A DNA stretch of 64,000 nucleotides. It comes from Streptomyces sp. NBC_01689. Lineage in GTDB: Bacteria; Actinomycetota; Actinomycetes; Streptomycetales; Streptomycetaceae. Below the pieces are notes generated by a model. That model ran no database searches. It saw nothing but the letters and a program-made list of their open reading frames with translations, and was not told the origin of the DNA. The position numbers and the translations under genes are program-made. Location: contig NZ_CP109592.1 of NCBI RefSeq assembly GCF_036250675.1, forward strand, positions 6,572,001 to 6,636,000, written 5' to 3'. Positions 35,287 through 44,536 of this stretch are shown in pieces. The number at the start of each line of letters is the position of its first letter. Positions within the stretch are counted from its first letter, which is position 1.

Positions 35287-36531
35287 TTACGAACCGACCT
35301 TGCGCTTGTTCCACACGTCGAACCCGACCGCTGCGAGCAGTACCAGTCCCTTGATGACCTGCTGCCAGTCGCTGCCGATGCCGACGAGGTTCATACCGTT
35401 GTTCAGCACGCCCAGGACGAGACCACCGATGATCGCGCCGAGGACCGTGCCCACGCCGCCGCTCATCGACGCGCCGCCGATGAACGAGGCCGCGATCGCC
35501 TCCAGTTCGAAGTTCAGACCGGCCTTGGGCGAGGCCGCGTTGAAGCGGGCGGCGAAGACCAGACCCGCCAGGGCCGCGAGCATGCCCATGTTCAGGAAGA
35601 CCAGGAAGGTGACCTTCTTGTCCTTCACGCCCGACAGCTTCGCCGCCGGGAGGTTGCCGCCGATCGCGTAGATGTGCCGGCCGATGACCGCGTTGCGCAT
35701 CAGGTAGCCGAAGCCGGCGACCAGCACACCGAGGATCAGCAGGACCACCGGGGCGCCCTTGTAGCTGGCGAGCAGCATGGTGACGGTGAGCACGGCGGCG
35801 ATCAGCGCGACCAGCTTGAGCAGGAAGAGGTTCCTGGGCAGGACGCCGAGGGAGAACTCCTGCTGACGCTTGCGGTCGCGGACCTCCTGGAACACCACGA
35901 AGGCGATCAGGGCGATGCCGAGCAGCAGCGTCAGATTGTGGTAGTTCGTGTCCGGACCGACCTCGGGAAGGAAGCTGTTGGCCACCTTCTGCAGGCCCTC
36001 GGGGAACGGGCCGATCGTCTGGCCCTTGAGGAAGATCTCGGTCAGACCGCGGAAGGTCAGCATGCCGGCCAGGGTCACGATGAACGACGGTATGCCGAGA
36101 TACGCGATGAGGAAGCCCTGCGCGGCACCCGCCGCGGCGCCGATGGCCAGGCACAGCACCAGGGCGAGCGGCCAGGAGATGTCGTGGTTGACCATCAGCA
36201 CGGCACCCACCGCGCCCACGAACGCCGTCAGCGAGCCGACCGACAGGTCGATGTGGCCCGCGATGATGATGAGCATCATGCCGATCGCGAGGATCAGGAT
36301 GTAGCTGTTCTGCAGCACCAGGTTGGACACGTTGCGCGGCAGCAGCAGGTCGCCGTCGGTCCACACGGCGAACAGGACCACGATCAGGCCCAGGGCGAAC
36401 AGCATGCCGTACTGCCGCATGTTGCGGCGCATGCCGTCGAGGAGCAACTGCAGCAGACTCTCACCGGCGGCCGGTCCGCTCTTGCCCGGCGGCGCGGGGG
36501 CCGGCGTCTTGGCGGTCACATCCGTGCTCAT
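35287..36531 (-). CDS. mmsB: Multiple-sugar ABC importer permease (MmsB/GguB-like)
   Basis: This 414-residue inner-membrane permease of the branched-chain amino-acid/monosaccharide type has about ten hydrophobic helices. Family signatures are [23 protein letters not shown] near 90-115 (the DLSVGS motif), [17 protein letters not shown] near 150 and [32 protein letters not shown] near 355. An inserted soluble-like stretch near 190-260 ([19 protein letters not shown]) is usual for GguB/XylH. Its start overlaps the stop of the ATPase gene (ATGA). With the ATPase and the lipoprotein upstream it forms a complete importer for monosaccharides such as galactose, glucose, arabinose or xylose. Confidence 0.93.
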   Translation of the reverse strand: MSTDVTAKTPAPAPPGKSGPAAGESLLQLLLDGMRRNMRQYGMLFALGLIVVLFAVWTDGDLLLPRNVSNLVLQNSYILILAIGMMLIIIAGHIDLSVGSLTAFVGAVGAVLMVNHDISWPLALVLCLAIGAAAGAAQGFLIAYLGIPSFIVTLAGMLTFRGLTEIFLKGQTIGPFPEGLQKVANSFLPEVGPDTNYHNLTLLLGIALIAFVVFQEVRDRKRQQEFSLGVLPRNLFLLKLVALIAAVLTVTMLLASYKGAPVVLLILGVLVAGFGYLMRNAVIGRHIYAIGGNLPAAKLSGVKDKKVTFLVFLNMGMLAALAGLVFAARFNAASPKAGLNFELEAIAASFIGGASMSGGVGTVLGAIIGGLVLGVLNNGMNLVGIGSDWQQVIKGLVLLAAVGFDVWNKRKVGS

Positions 36532-38078
36532 CGCGTTACCTCTTTGTCCTTCGTCATCTGACGCATCAGCGATTCCTGCGAGGCCTCCGCCCGCGAGAAC
36601 TCACCGGTCAGCCGTCCCGCTGCCATCGTGTAGATGCGGTCGCACATGCCGAGCAGCTCCGGCAGCTCGGAGGAGATGAAGACGACCGCCTTGCCCTCGG
36701 CCGCCAGCCGGTCGATGACCGTGTAGATCTCGAACTTGGCGCCCACGTCGATCCCGCGGGTCGGCTCGTCCAGGATCAGCACCTCGGGCCCGGCGAAGAT
36801 CCACTTGCTCAGGACGACCTTCTGCTGGTTGCCGCCCGACAGCTTGCCCACCGGTTCGAACACCGTGGGTGCCTTGATGTTCATCGACGTGCGGAAGCCC
36901 TCGGAGACCTGGCGCTCCTCGTGCTCGTCGACGACCCCGCGCCGGGCGACCTTGCCCAGGGCGCTGAGCGTGATGTTGCGGTTGATCGTGTCGATGAGGT
37001 TGAGGCCGTAGTGCTTGCGGTCCTCGGTGACGTAGGCGATCCCGTGCCCGACCGCCTCGGACACGGTCTTCGTCCGGATCTCCTTGCCGTCCCTGAGCAC
37101 CGTGCCGCCCGCGTAGCGGCCGTAGGCGCGCCCGAAGACGTTCATCGCCAGTTCGGTGCGTCCGGCGCCCATGAGCCCGGCGATACCGACGATCTCACCG
37201 CGGCGCACGGTGATCGACACGTCGTCGACCACCTTGCGCTGCTGGTCGATCGGGTGGAACACGGTCCAGTCGCGGATCTCCAGGGCGGGCGCGGCGCCCT
37301 CCTCCGGGTGGTGCGGGGTCCGCTCCGGGAAGCGGTGTTCCAGGTCGCGGCCGACCATGCCGCTGATGATCCGGTCCTCGGTGGTCTCCGCGGCCTTCAC
37401 GTCGAGCGTCTCGATGGTCCGGCCGTCGCGCAGGATGGTCACCGAGTCCGCGACCCGCTCGATCTCGTTCAGCTTGTGGGAGATGATGATCGAGGTCATG
37501 CCCTGGTTCTTCAGCTCCAGGATGAGGTCCAGGAGCTTGCCGCTGTCCTCGTCGTTCAGGGCGGCGGTCGGCTCGTCCAGGATGAGCAGCTTCACCTTCT
37601 TCGACAGCGCCTTCGCGATCTCGACGAGCTGCTGCTTGCCCACGCCGATGTCGGCGACCCGGGTCTGCGGGTTCTCGTCGAGCCCGACCCGCCGCAGCAG
37701 CTCTGAGGCGTGCCGCAGTGTCTCGGTCCAGCTGATGAGCCCGCGGGTGGCGTGCTCGTTGCCGAGGAAGATGTTCTCCGCGATGGAGAGGTAGGGAACC
37801 AGGGCCAGCTCCTGGTGGATGATCACGATGCCGTGCTGCTCGCTGGCCCTGATGTCCTTGAAGGTGCAGACCTCCGACTCGAAGAGGATGTCCCCTTCGT
37901 AACTCCCGTGCGGGTGAACGCCGGAGAGGACCTTCATCAAGGTCGACTTGCCGGCGCCGTTCTCCCCGCAGATGGCATGGACCTCGCCCTGCTGGACGGT
38001 CAGGGTGACGTCCGACAGCGCCTTGACGCCGGGAAAGGTCTTGACGATCGAGCGCATTTCCAGGACGGGTCCCGCCAT
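36528..38078 (-). CDS. mmsA: Multiple-sugar ABC importer ATPase (MmsA/GguA-like)
   Basis: This 516-residue tandem ATPase has two ABC domains. The first has Walker [11 protein letters not shown] near residue 36, signature [13 protein letters not shown] and Walker [12 protein letters not shown]. The second has [12 protein letters not shown] near 290, [15 protein letters not shown] and [14 protein letters not shown]. The second Walker A is degenerate (GLMGAGRTE), which is normal for monosaccharide importers. ATG 38078 has GGAAGG seven bases upstream; an in-frame TTG at 38093 is less likely. It overlaps the permease start by four bases and follows the sugar-binding lipoprotein gene by 32 bp, making a three-gene operon. 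Confidence 0.94.
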   Translation of the reverse strand: MAGPVLEMRSIVKTFPGVKALSDVTLTVQQGEVHAICGENGAGKSTLMKVLSGVHPHGSYEGDILFESEVCTFKDIRASEQHGIVIIHQELALVPYLSIAENIFLGNEHATRGLISWTETLRHASELLRRVGLDENPQTRVADIGVGKQQLVEIAKALSKKVKLLILDEPTAALNDEDSGKLLDLILELKNQGMTSIIISHKLNEIERVADSVTILRDGRTIETLDVKAAETTEDRIISGMVGRDLEHRFPERTPHHPEEGAAPALEIRDWTVFHPIDQQRKVVDDVSITVRRGEIVGIAGLMGAGRTELAMNVFGRAYGRYAGGTVLRDGKEIRTKTVSEAVGHGIAYVTEDRKHYGLNLIDTINRNITLSALGKVARRGVVDEHEERQVSEGFRTSMNIKAPTVFEPVGKLSGGNQQKVVLSKWIFAGPEVLILDEPTRGIDVGAKFEIYTVIDRLAAEGKAVVFISSELPELLGMCDRIYTMAAGRLTGEFSRAEASQESLMRQMTKDKEVTR

Positions 38079-38110
38079 GGTCGTGCCTTCCAATCACTAG
38101 GGGGTGGCGG

Positions 38111-39223
38111 TTACTTGAGGTCGCTGTCCTTGTAGTAGCCGGTGGCGACGAGTTCCTTCTCGTAGTTGGTCTTGTCGACGCTCACCGGCTGCAGCAGGTA
38201 GGCGGGGACGACCTTGGTGCCGTTGTCGTAGGTCTTGTCGTCGTTGATCTCGGGCTTCTTGCCCTTGAGCGCCGCGTCGACCATGTTCGAGGCCACCGTC
38301 GCGAGCTTGCGGGTGTCCTTGTAGACGGTCATCGTCTGCTCGCCGGCGATGATCGACTTCACCGACGCGAGCTCGGCGTCCTGACCGGAGACGATCGGCA
38401 GCGGCTTGCTCTTGGACCCGTAGTCGTCCGACTTCAGCGACGACAGGATGCCGATGGAGATGCCGTCGTAGGGCGAGAGCACCGCGTCGACGTGGGCCGT
38501 CTTGTACGCCGAGGTCAGGATGTCGTCCATGCGCTTCTGCGCGGTGCCGCCGTCCCAGCGCAGCGTGGTGACCTGGTTCAGCTGCGTCTGGCCGGACTTG
38601 ACGACGAGCTGCTTCTTGTCGATGTAGGGCTGCAGGACGCTCATCGCGCCCTGGAAGAAGTACTTCGTGTTGTTGTCGTCGTTCGAGCCCGCGAACAGCT
38701 CGATGTTGAACGGGCCCTTCTTGCTGCCGTCCTTCAGGCCGAGCTTGTCGACGATGTAACCCGCCTGCAGCTCACCGACCTTGGTGTTGTCGAACGACGC
38801 GTAGTAGTCGACGTTCTTGGTGCCGAGGATCAGGCGGTCGTAGGAGATCACCGGGATCTTGGCGTCGGCGGCCTGCTGGAGCACGTTGTTCATCGACTTG
38901 TTGTCGATGGCCGCGATGATCAGGGCCTTCACGCCCTGCGTGATCATGTTCTCGATCTGCGAGACCTGCTGGTCCGGGTCGTCCTCACCGAAGGCCAGCT
39001 TGGTCTTGTACCCCTTGGACTGGAGGTCCTTGACCACGTTGTTGCCGTCCCCGATCCAGCGCTCGGAGGACTTGGTCGGCATCGAGATGCCGATGGTGGC
39101 GCCCTTGATGTCCTTGCTGTCGCTCTTGCTGCCTCCGTCGCTGTTCTGGCCGCAGGCGGACAGGGACAGGGCGAGGGACGCGGCGCCGGCTATGGCGGTG
39201 AGGGCAGCTCTGCGATTACGCAT
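38111..39223 (-). CDS. chvE: Sugar-binding lipoprotein (ChvE/MmsE-like)
   Basis: This 370-residue periplasmic-binding-type lipoprotein is anchored by a lipobox ([10 protein letters not shown], Cys near residue 24). The mature part begins [20 protein letters not shown] and contains the sugar-contacting segments [51 protein letters not shown] and [15 protein letters not shown]. These are characteristic of ChvE-type proteins that bind galactose, glucose, arabinose or xylose. ATG 39223 is six bases after AAGGAAG; ATG 39229 directly abuts it. It is the first and probably most highly expressed gene of the importer operon. The 138 bp upstream separate it from the U32-like gene; no IclR-type palindrome is present there. 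Confidence 0.93.
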   Translation of the reverse strand: MRNRRAALTAIAGAASLALSLSACGQNSDGGSKSDSKDIKGATIGISMPTKSSERWIGDGNNVVKDLQSKGYKTKLAFGEDDPDQQVSQIENMITQGVKALIIAAIDNKSMNNVLQQAADAKIPVISYDRLILGTKNVDYYASFDNTKVGELQAGYIVDKLGLKDGSKKGPFNIELFAGSNDDNNTKYFFQGAMSVLQPYIDKKQLVVKSGQTQLNQVTTLRWDGGTAQKRMDDILTSAYKTAHVDAVLSPYDGISIGILSSLKSDDYGSKSKPLPIVSGQDAELASVKSIIAGEQTMTVYKDTRKLATVASNMVDAALKGKKPEINDDKTYDNGTKVVPAYLLQPVSVDKTNYEKELVATGYYKDSDLK

Positions 39224-39367
39224 GATCATCTTCCTTGATGTCGTGGACCGGACTCGGCCTCGCGATGCGGGGTCGCTCCGAGGGGCGTGCGAGGAAAGGA
39301 CCGAGGAGAGGTGTGTGGGATTGTGCGCGGCCGTGTCGGCTTTTGTGAAGGGGAGTTGGTCGGAACG

Positions 39368-40336
39368 TTATGAGGAGGTGTCAAAACGCGACAGTGGACC
39401 GGGAGTTCGTGATCCGATCGGTGCCATATCGGTGTCCGCGCCGTGCCGGGCGAGCAGGTCCAGGGCGAGCCGGCCGCGCCGCACCCGCTCCCGGGCCGTG
39501 TTCAGGGTCAGATCCCGCAGATGGTGCCCGTACGGGTAGATCCCGGGGGCCTTGGACAGGCCGAACTTCAGGTAGATCGGTGCGCCGCGCCGGATCAGCT
39601 CGGCCACCTCGTACATCCGGACGTACCCGCCGAGATCGTCGGGGGCTTCGATGTACATGTCCATGGGTGCGGCCGAAACCCGGCGTATCTCGGTGAGGTG
39701 ATCGAGCGTCAGGTCGCTCGGCACGTTCACGGAGTCCGCGCCGAGCCTTTCGTATACCGCGTACGAGGCCGGGTTGACCGGCCCCACGAGTGCCGAGAGC
39801 TTGAGGGTCGTGTCGGCCGGGACGATCCCGGCGACCCGCGCCCGGTGCAGCGTCCACAGCACGCCCTCGTCGGCGACGAGCAGGCATTTGACGCCCAGCT
39901 CCGTCGCCCTGACGGCGTCCTCGACACAGCCGGCCACCGCGTCGTGGCCGCGCGCGCGCAGTCCGCCGCCGCGGGAGTCGGAGCGCACCGAGCCACCGAT
40001 GTCCCAGGTGCCGCGCGGGCCGGTGAACAGGCACAGCTCGATGTCGCGGGCCGCCGTGGCCTCGACCATCTCGGTGATCTCGGCGTCGGTCAGCATCCAG
40101 ACACCGCTGCCCTGGCTGATCCGGTGGATCGGCACGTCGAGCCGCGAGGACTCCTTGAGGACCACGGCCAGGGCCTCGGGGCCCTCCACGGACGGCACCT
40201 CGGTGCGCCAGCGACCGCCTTCCGGGAAGCTGTGCGGCGAGGCGTCGGCGGGAGAGAGGGCGGGCGCGCCCAGGCCGAGCGCGGCGAGGGCCTGCTCGCC
40301 GGGTCGACGGGGAACCGTGGGAGAGGGGTCGGTCAC
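39368..40336 (-). CDS. U32-peptidase-like (beta/alpha)-barrel protein
   Basis: This protein of about 322 residues has an alternating beta/alpha pattern. It resembles the barrel domain of U32-type proteins (GVKCLLVADEGVLWTLHRAR, LKLSALVGPVNPASYAVYERLGADSVNVPSDLTLDHLTEIRR, MDMYIEAPDDLGGYVRMYE). The collagenase-type Cys cluster of classical U32 peptidases is not visible, so proteolysis is doubtful. Its place between a sugar dehydrogenase/dehydratase operon and a sugar importer, with an IclR-like palindrome 14 bp before its GTG, points to a role in sugar-acid catabolism. An aldolase- or isomerase-like step is one possibility, but this is inference. AAGGA provides the ribosome binding site. Confidence 0.65.
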   Translation of the reverse strand: MTDPSPTVPRRPGEQALAALGLGAPALSPADASPHSFPEGGRWRTEVPSVEGPEALAVVLKESSRLDVPIHRISQGSGVWMLTDAEITEMVEATAARDIELCLFTGPRGTWDIGGSVRSDSRGGGLRARGHDAVAGCVEDAVRATELGVKCLLVADEGVLWTLHRARVAGIVPADTTLKLSALVGPVNPASYAVYERLGADSVNVPSDLTLDHLTEIRRVSAAPMDMYIEAPDDLGGYVRMYEVAELIRRGAPIYLKFGLSKAPGIYPYGHHLRDLTLNTARERVRRGRLALDLLARHGADTDMAPIGSRTPGPLSRFDTSS

Positions 40337-40349
40337 TGGCTGTCCTTCA

Positions 40350-40368
40350 TGTTCGTGATTTCGGACGA
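40350..40368. promoter_or_regulatory. IclR-type operator upstream of U32-like gene
   Basis: TGTTCGTGATTTCGGACGA matches 14 of 18 positions of TGTTCGAAATTTCGAACA. It lies directly upstream of the gene's ribosome binding site, a position suited to repression. Confidence 0.55.
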
Positions 40369-40446
40369 GGTTCGCGGCTTTCGGTGCGCGGGGGCCGGGT
40401 GGTGCGCCGGTACGGGGCCGTCAGGTGTCCCCGTACCGGCGCACGG

Positions 40447-41451
40447 CTAAGGACGCAGAAGGACCTTGCCCACCGCGGGATCGCCGGACCCCGCCAACTC
40501 GATGGCCTCGGCGAACCCGCTGAGCGGCAGTTCGTGCGTGACCAGCGGCAAGGGGCTGAGCAGCCCCGCGCCGAACACCCGCACCGTGTGCGCCCACGCC
40601 TCCGGCGGCGCCCCGAACACGGTGTGCACCTCCAGCTGCCGTACGACGAGATCGGTGGGGTCGAGCCCCTCGGCGCCCGGCGCCGGGATGCCCGTGAGGA
40701 CCAGGCGTCCGCCGCGCCTGAGCAGGGAGGCGGCGGTGCGCGCGGCGGACGCGGACCCGGCGGTCTCGATGACGACGTCGAAGTCGGCGGGGAGCTCCTG
40801 GTCCTTGGTGCGGAAGTCGGTGGCGCCGAAGGTCCGCGAGAGCTTGTCCCGGTCCGGACGGGTGCCCACGACGAGCAGCTCCGCGGGGGAGCCCGCCCGC
40901 AGGAACTGCACGGCGAACATCCCGAGCGTCCCCGTGCCCACCACCGCGACCCGCTCACCCGGGCGCGAGCCGGCCTTGAGCGCGGCCGCCGCGACGCAGG
41001 CGGCCGGCTCCAGGAGGGCCGCCGCCGTCAGATCGGCCTCGTCCGGCAGGACGTGCAGCAGGCGCGCGGGCAGGGTGAGCGTGGTGGCCATCGCGCCGGG
41101 CTGGGTGAAGCCCGTCTCCTCGTACCCCGCCGTGCACAGCGTGGTCTCGCCCGCGTGGCAGCGGTCGCAGACCTGGCAGTTGCGGAAGCCCTCGCCGACG
41201 ACCTTGCGGCCGACCAGGCCCGCGGGCACCCCGGCGCCCACCTCCGCCACCGTCCCCGACCACTCGTGCCCGGGAGTGAGGGGGTAACGGACGTACCCCT
41301 CGGGCCGGTTGCCCTGGTACACCTCGCGGTCGCTGCCGCAGACCCCGACGGCGTGCACCCGCACCAGCGCCTCGCCCGCGGCCGGCGGCACCGGCTCGTG
41401 GGCGGTCAGCCGGTGCTCGCCCGGCGCCTCGACGACGACCGCGGTGCTCAC
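40447..41451 (-). CDS. Zinc-dependent alcohol/sugar dehydrogenase
   Basis: This 334-residue medium-chain dehydrogenase has both metal sites: catalytic zinc C38, H62 and E63 (GVCGSD, PGHEWSG) and structural zinc C92, C95, C98 and C106 (FRNCQVCDRCHAGETTLC). The nucleotide motif is VVGTGTLGMFAVQFLRAG near 168. The family oxidises polyols or sugars (sorbitol, threonine, galactitol-phosphate or aldoses) with NAD(P)+. Its GTG overlaps the end of the dehydratase gene by four bases, so both are co-transcribed, and the pair carries an IclR-type site upstream. A role as the first oxidising step, or as a downstream step, of the same sugar-acid route is inferred. Confidence 0.9.
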   Translation of the reverse strand: MSTAVVVEAPGEHRLTAHEPVPPAAGEALVRVHAVGVCGSDREVYQGNRPEGYVRYPLTPGHEWSGTVAEVGAGVPAGLVGRKVVGEGFRNCQVCDRCHAGETTLCTAGYEETGFTQPGAMATTLTLPARLLHVLPDEADLTAAALLEPAACVAAAALKAGSRPGERVAVVGTGTLGMFAVQFLRAGSPAELLVVGTRPDRDKLSRTFGATDFRTKDQELPADFDVVIETAGSASAARTAASLLRRGGRLVLTGIPAPGAEGLDPTDLVVRQLEVHTVFGAPPEAWAHTVRVFGAGLLSPLPLVTHELPLSGFAEAIELAGSGDPAVGKVLLRP

Positions 41452-42605
41452 TGCGTCCCCTTCGGCCTGCGCTGCTCCCAGCCGTCCGCCCAGAGATCGA
41501 AACGGGCCTGCTGCTGCGGGAACTCGGCCGCCGCGTCGACGTCCAGCTCCACGCCGAGACCGGGCTCGTGGGACAGCTCGAAGTAACCGTCGACGACCTG
41601 CGGGGCGCCCTTCACGACCTTCTTGATCTCCGCGTCCGCGAAGTCGTTGAAGTGTTCCAGGATCTTGAAGTTGGGCGTGCTGAAACCGACTTGCAGGGAG
41701 GCAGCGGTGAGGACCGGACCGCCGACGTTGTGCGGCGCGACGAGCACGTAGTGGGCCTCGGCGGTCGCGGCCAGCTTCCTGGTCTCCCAGATCCCGCCGA
41801 GATGACCCACGTCCGGCTGGATGATGTCGACGGCCTGGCTCTCGAACAGCTCACGGAACTCGATCCGGTCGTGGATCCGCTCGCCGGTCGCGACCGGGAT
41901 GTCGACCTTGGCGGCGACCTTCTCCAGCGCCTTCAGGTTCTCCGGCGGCACCGGCTCCTCCAGCCACGCGGGCTTGAAGGGCGCGAGCTCGCGGGCGAGC
42001 CGGACGGCGGTCGAGGGCGAGAACCGGCCGTGCATCTCCAGCATCAGCTCGGTCTCGGGGCCGATCGCGTCCCGGACCGCCTCGATGAGCGAGACGGAGT
42101 ACAGCGTGGCCTCGTGGTCGAGCTCGAAGTGGCCGGTGCCGAACGGGTCGATCTTCAGGGCCCGGTATCCGCGGGCCACGACCTCCTGGGCGGCCTTGTG
42201 GTACGCCTCCGGGGTCCGCTCGGTGGTGTACCAGCCGTTCGCGTACGCCTTGACGCGGTCGGTGACCTTGCCGCCGAGCAGCTGCCAGACGGGGACGCCG
42301 AGCGCCTTCCCCTTGATGTCCCAGCAGGCCATCTCGATGACGGCGATACCGGACATCACGATCTCTCCGGCGCGCCCGTAGTCGCCGTACTTCATGCGCC
42401 GGACGAGGTCCTCGACAGCGAACGGGTCGGAGCCGAGAATGTGGTTGGCCTCCGCTTCCCGCAGATAGCCGAGCAGCGCGTCGGTGTGGCCCAGCATGCG
42501 GGTCTCGCCGACTCCGGTCAGGCCCTCGTCGGTGTGCACCTGGACGTAGGTCAGGTTCCGCCAGGGCGTCCCGACCACGTGTGTGCTGATTCCCGTGATG
42601 CGCAC
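41448..42605 (-). CDS. Mandelate racemase/enolase-superfamily sugar-acid dehydratase
   Basis: This 385-residue enolase-superfamily enzyme is closest in motif to galactonate/gluconate-type dehydratases. The barrel has the Lys region K151-I-D-P-F-G, metal ligands E190 (in LMLEMHGR), E216 (WLEEPVPPEN) and E242 (TGERIHDR), and catalytic His in LVAPHNVGGPV near 290. H192 of the MHGR motif is the general acid position in GalD/GlcD-type enzymes. The product would be a 2-keto-3-deoxy sugar acid. GTG is the start, with a G-rich ribosome binding site. It is the first gene of a two-gene operon and has a clear palindromic operator 29-47 bp upstream, shared with the IclR-lactonase operon. Confidence 0.9.
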   Translation of the reverse strand: MRITGISTHVVGTPWRNLTYVQVHTDEGLTGVGETRMLGHTDALLGYLREAEANHILGSDPFAVEDLVRRMKYGDYGRAGEIVMSGIAVIEMACWDIKGKALGVPVWQLLGGKVTDRVKAYANGWYTTERTPEAYHKAAQEVVARGYRALKIDPFGTGHFELDHEATLYSVSLIEAVRDAIGPETELMLEMHGRFSPSTAVRLARELAPFKPAWLEEPVPPENLKALEKVAAKVDIPVATGERIHDRIEFRELFESQAVDIIQPDVGHLGGIWETRKLAATAEAHYVLVAPHNVGGPVLTAASLQVGFSTPNFKILEHFNDFADAEIKKVVKGAPQVVDGYFELSHEPGLGVELDVDAAAEFPQQQARFDLWADGWEQRRPKGTQ

Positions 42606-42633
42606 GGCAGTTGCCCCCTGTGCTCTTGCGTTC

Positions 42634-42663
42634 TGTTCGAAATTTCGTCACACGTTCGAAATG
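42634..42663. promoter_or_regulatory. IclR-type operator region upstream of dehydratase operon
   Basis: TGTTCGAAATTTCGTCACA at 42634-42652 shares an exact 13-base stretch, TGTTCGAAATTTC, with the minus strand of the site before the iclR-type gene. A second copy of the half-site, CGTTCGAAATG, follows at 42653-42663, so two dimers may bind side by side. Confidence 0.7.
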
Positions 42664-42869
42664 CTGGCGTGACAGTAAGGACGCGGCCCCGGGGGTGTCA
42701 ATGGGTCGAACACGGTCTTCGGCGACGGATTTTGCCGGTATGCCTCGGGTCGTCGCACACGTGCCGCTGTGAACGAGGCGCGCGGCGCGCCGGAATCGAC
42801 GGTTCAGCACACAACTTTCACAGCCGTGACTATCGACGGGACGCATGAGGAACTTAGTCTTCCGGCGTC

Positions 42870-43739
42870 ATGGACTACTGCGACCCGTGCCGAAGGCACC
42901 TCAACGGCGCCCTTGCCTGCCCGGGGTGCGGCACCTCAGCCGAACAGCTCCGCCCGTCCGCGGACCGTACGCGGATCCGTCCGGAACCGGACGCGGGTGC
43001 GAACCCGCACGACTCGGACGACGGATACGGAAGCGACCGTACGAACGACCCCACGAACGACCACGAGCACGCGTACGCAGAAGCGGGCGACGAGCACGCG
43101 GACGACGCCGAGGACGCCTACGGCGCCGAGGACGACGACGGCGACGCGGACGACGACGGGGCCGAGGGAGGCCGCCGGGGCCGCCGGTCCGGCGGGCGGG
43201 GACGGCGCGGGCCCGCCGCGGGCGGCGCGAGCCGGCGCGACCGCAAGGCCGCCGCGCACCGCAGGCGCCGCCGCAGGGTGCTCTTCTCCGTGGCCGGGCT
43301 GGTGCTCGCCGGGGGCGGTCTGAGCCTCGCCGAACTCGGTGTCGACGCGCCCGGAGTGGCTCCGCACGCGGCGAGCGCGGACGCTTCCGCCGACGGGGGC
43401 TCAGGCGCCTCCGCGGAGCGTTCGGCGCGGCCGGGGGGTGGCGCCGGGGCGTCCGGGAGCGGGGCTCCGTCCGCGAAGGGCTCACCGAGTGCCTCGGCCT
43501 CGCCCTCCGCGTCCGCGTCAGCCTCCGCGTCCTCGAAGGAGGACGCGGACCCGGACGGGAAGGACACGAAGGGGTCCGCGTCGGCCGGGGCGGGGGGCGG
43601 GGCGTCGGCGTCCGTTCCCGCGTCCTCCGTGCCGACCCGGGCGCAGACGACTCCGCCGGCCGCGCCCACGTCGGCGCCGGCGACTCCGGCGCCTTCTCCT
43701 TCGCACACGTGCAATCGCTTCTTGTGGTGGTGCACGTAG
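42870..43739 (+). CDS. SCO2400-type zinc-ribbon membrane protein
   Basis: This 289-residue protein begins with a four-cysteine zinc ribbon (C4, C7, C17, C20 in MDYCDPCRRHLNGALACPGCG). A long acidic, Asp/Glu-rich low-complexity stretch (to about residue 95) and a basic Arg/Gly segment (RRGRRSGGRGRRG) come next. One membrane helix (VLFSVAGLVLAGGGLSLAEL near 135-155) then leads to an extracytoplasmic Ser/Ala/Gly/Pro-rich tail ending SHTCNRFLWWCT. The topology suggests the zinc ribbon is cytosolic and the Ser/Ala tail outside. As I recall, Streptomyces genomes carry this family under the name SCO2400. Its function is unknown. TAGTCT lies nine bases before the ATG, so the mRNA may be leaderless or nearly so. 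Confidence 0.82.
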   Translation: MDYCDPCRRHLNGALACPGCGTSAEQLRPSADRTRIRPEPDAGANPHDSDDGYGSDRTNDPTNDHEHAYAEAGDEHADDAEDAYGAEDDDGDADDDGAEGGRRGRRSGGRGRRGPAAGGASRRDRKAAAHRRRRRRVLFSVAGLVLAGGGLSLAELGVDAPGVAPHAASADASADGGSGASAERSARPGGGAGASGSGAPSAKGSPSASASPSASASASASSKEDADPDGKDTKGSASAGAGGGASASVPASSVPTRAQTTPPAAPTSAPATPAPSPSHTCNRFLWWCT

Positions 43740-43797
43740 GGTTCCCACCCCGCCCCGGGGGCTGCCGCCCCCGGCCCCCCGCTTTGGCCTGAACGGC

Positions 43798-43895
43798 CTC
43801 GTCCTCAAGCGCCGGACGGGCTGAAATACCTGACCTGGCCGTCTGCCTTCGAGCGCAGGCGCGCATCTCCAGCCCGTCCGGCGTTTGAGGACGAG
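43798..43895. repeat. 98-bp extragenic palindromic element
   Basis: Arms 43798-43823 and 43870-43895 are inverted copies of each other with 25 of 26 positions matching (core CAGCCCGTCCGGCG). They are separated by 46 bp. The arm sequence resembles an intergenic repeat I recall as widespread in Streptomyces. It lies between convergent genes and could also terminate transcription. Confidence 0.75.
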
Positions 43896-43978
43896 CCCTT
43901 CGGGCGACGGCTGGGGTCCAGGGGGCGCAGCGCTCCTGGCGGGGGGCCGGGGCGGCGCCCCTAGGACGGTGGGCGGGG

Positions 43979-44413
43979 TTACGGCGTCAGCATGCGCTGG
44001 AGCAGATCCCGCAAAGACACCCGCTCCTCACGCGACAACCCCGCGAGCGGCTCCCGGGCGAACCGCAGCGACTCCCGCAGGGAACGCGCCACCCGCACCC
44101 CCTCCTCGGTCGCCGCCGCCAGCTTGACCCGGCGGTCGGAGGGATCCGGCCGCCGCTCCACCAGCCCCCGCGCCTCCAGCCGGTCGACGATCCCCGTCAC
44201 GTTCGACGGCTCGCACTTCAGCTTCTGTGCCAGCCTCCGCATCGGCAGCGGCTCCAGGGACAGCAGACCGAGCAGCCGCGCCTGCGCCCCGGTGAGGGCG
44301 TGCTCGGCGGCGGCGTCCTCGTACTCCTCGTGGTACCGGGACACGACCGTACCGATGAGGTCGACGACCTCCAGGGTGAGAGGGTCGATCCGGGGCGTCT
44401 TCTGGGTGACCAT
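43979..44413 (-). CDS. MarR-family transcriptional regulator
   Basis: This 144-residue regulator has the MarR winged helix: TGAQARLLGLLSLEPLPMRRLAQKLKCEPSNVTGIVDRLEARGLVERRPDPSDRRVKLAA, including the wing DPSDRRVK. A Cys in the recognition-helix region (KLKCEPSN) is notable for possible redox sensing but is not the N-terminal Cys of OhrR. It is divergent from an NADP-dependent oxidoreductase gene, with a pair of inverted 17-bp motifs between them, so it probably controls that gene and itself. TAGCCT sits seven bases before the ATG; a GGAGG within that gap leaves open whether translation uses a leader. Confidence 0.92.
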   Translation of the reverse strand: MVTQKTPRIDPLTLEVVDLIGTVVSRYHEEYEDAAAEHALTGAQARLLGLLSLEPLPMRRLAQKLKCEPSNVTGIVDRLEARGLVERRPDPSDRRVKLAAATEEGVRVARSLRESLRFAREPLAGLSREERVSLRDLLQRMLTP

Positions 44414-44432
44414 GGCCTCCAGGCTACTCCCT

Positions 44433-44484
44433 TACTTGACATCATGAAATATTTAGGAGCATGGTTGTTTCAGGTAGTGAAGTA
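44433..44484. promoter_or_regulatory. Paired MarR-type operator in divergent promoter
   Basis: TACTTGACATCATGAAA at 44433-44449 and TTTCAGGTAGTGAAGTA at 44468-44484 are inverted copies matching at 13 of 17 positions. The 52-bp block is markedly A+T-rich for this genome. It lies between marR and the oxidoreductase gene. Confidence 0.6.
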
Positions 44485-44536
44485 TTAGAGCCGTAGTGCG
44501 CAGGCAAGCGTGCATGCAGGAAAGGCACACACCCTC

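Noticed and set aside
39230..39367. An IclR-type operator upstream of the sugar importer operon
   Set aside because: Only CGGAACGTTATG-like sequence is present, which does not match the palindrome.
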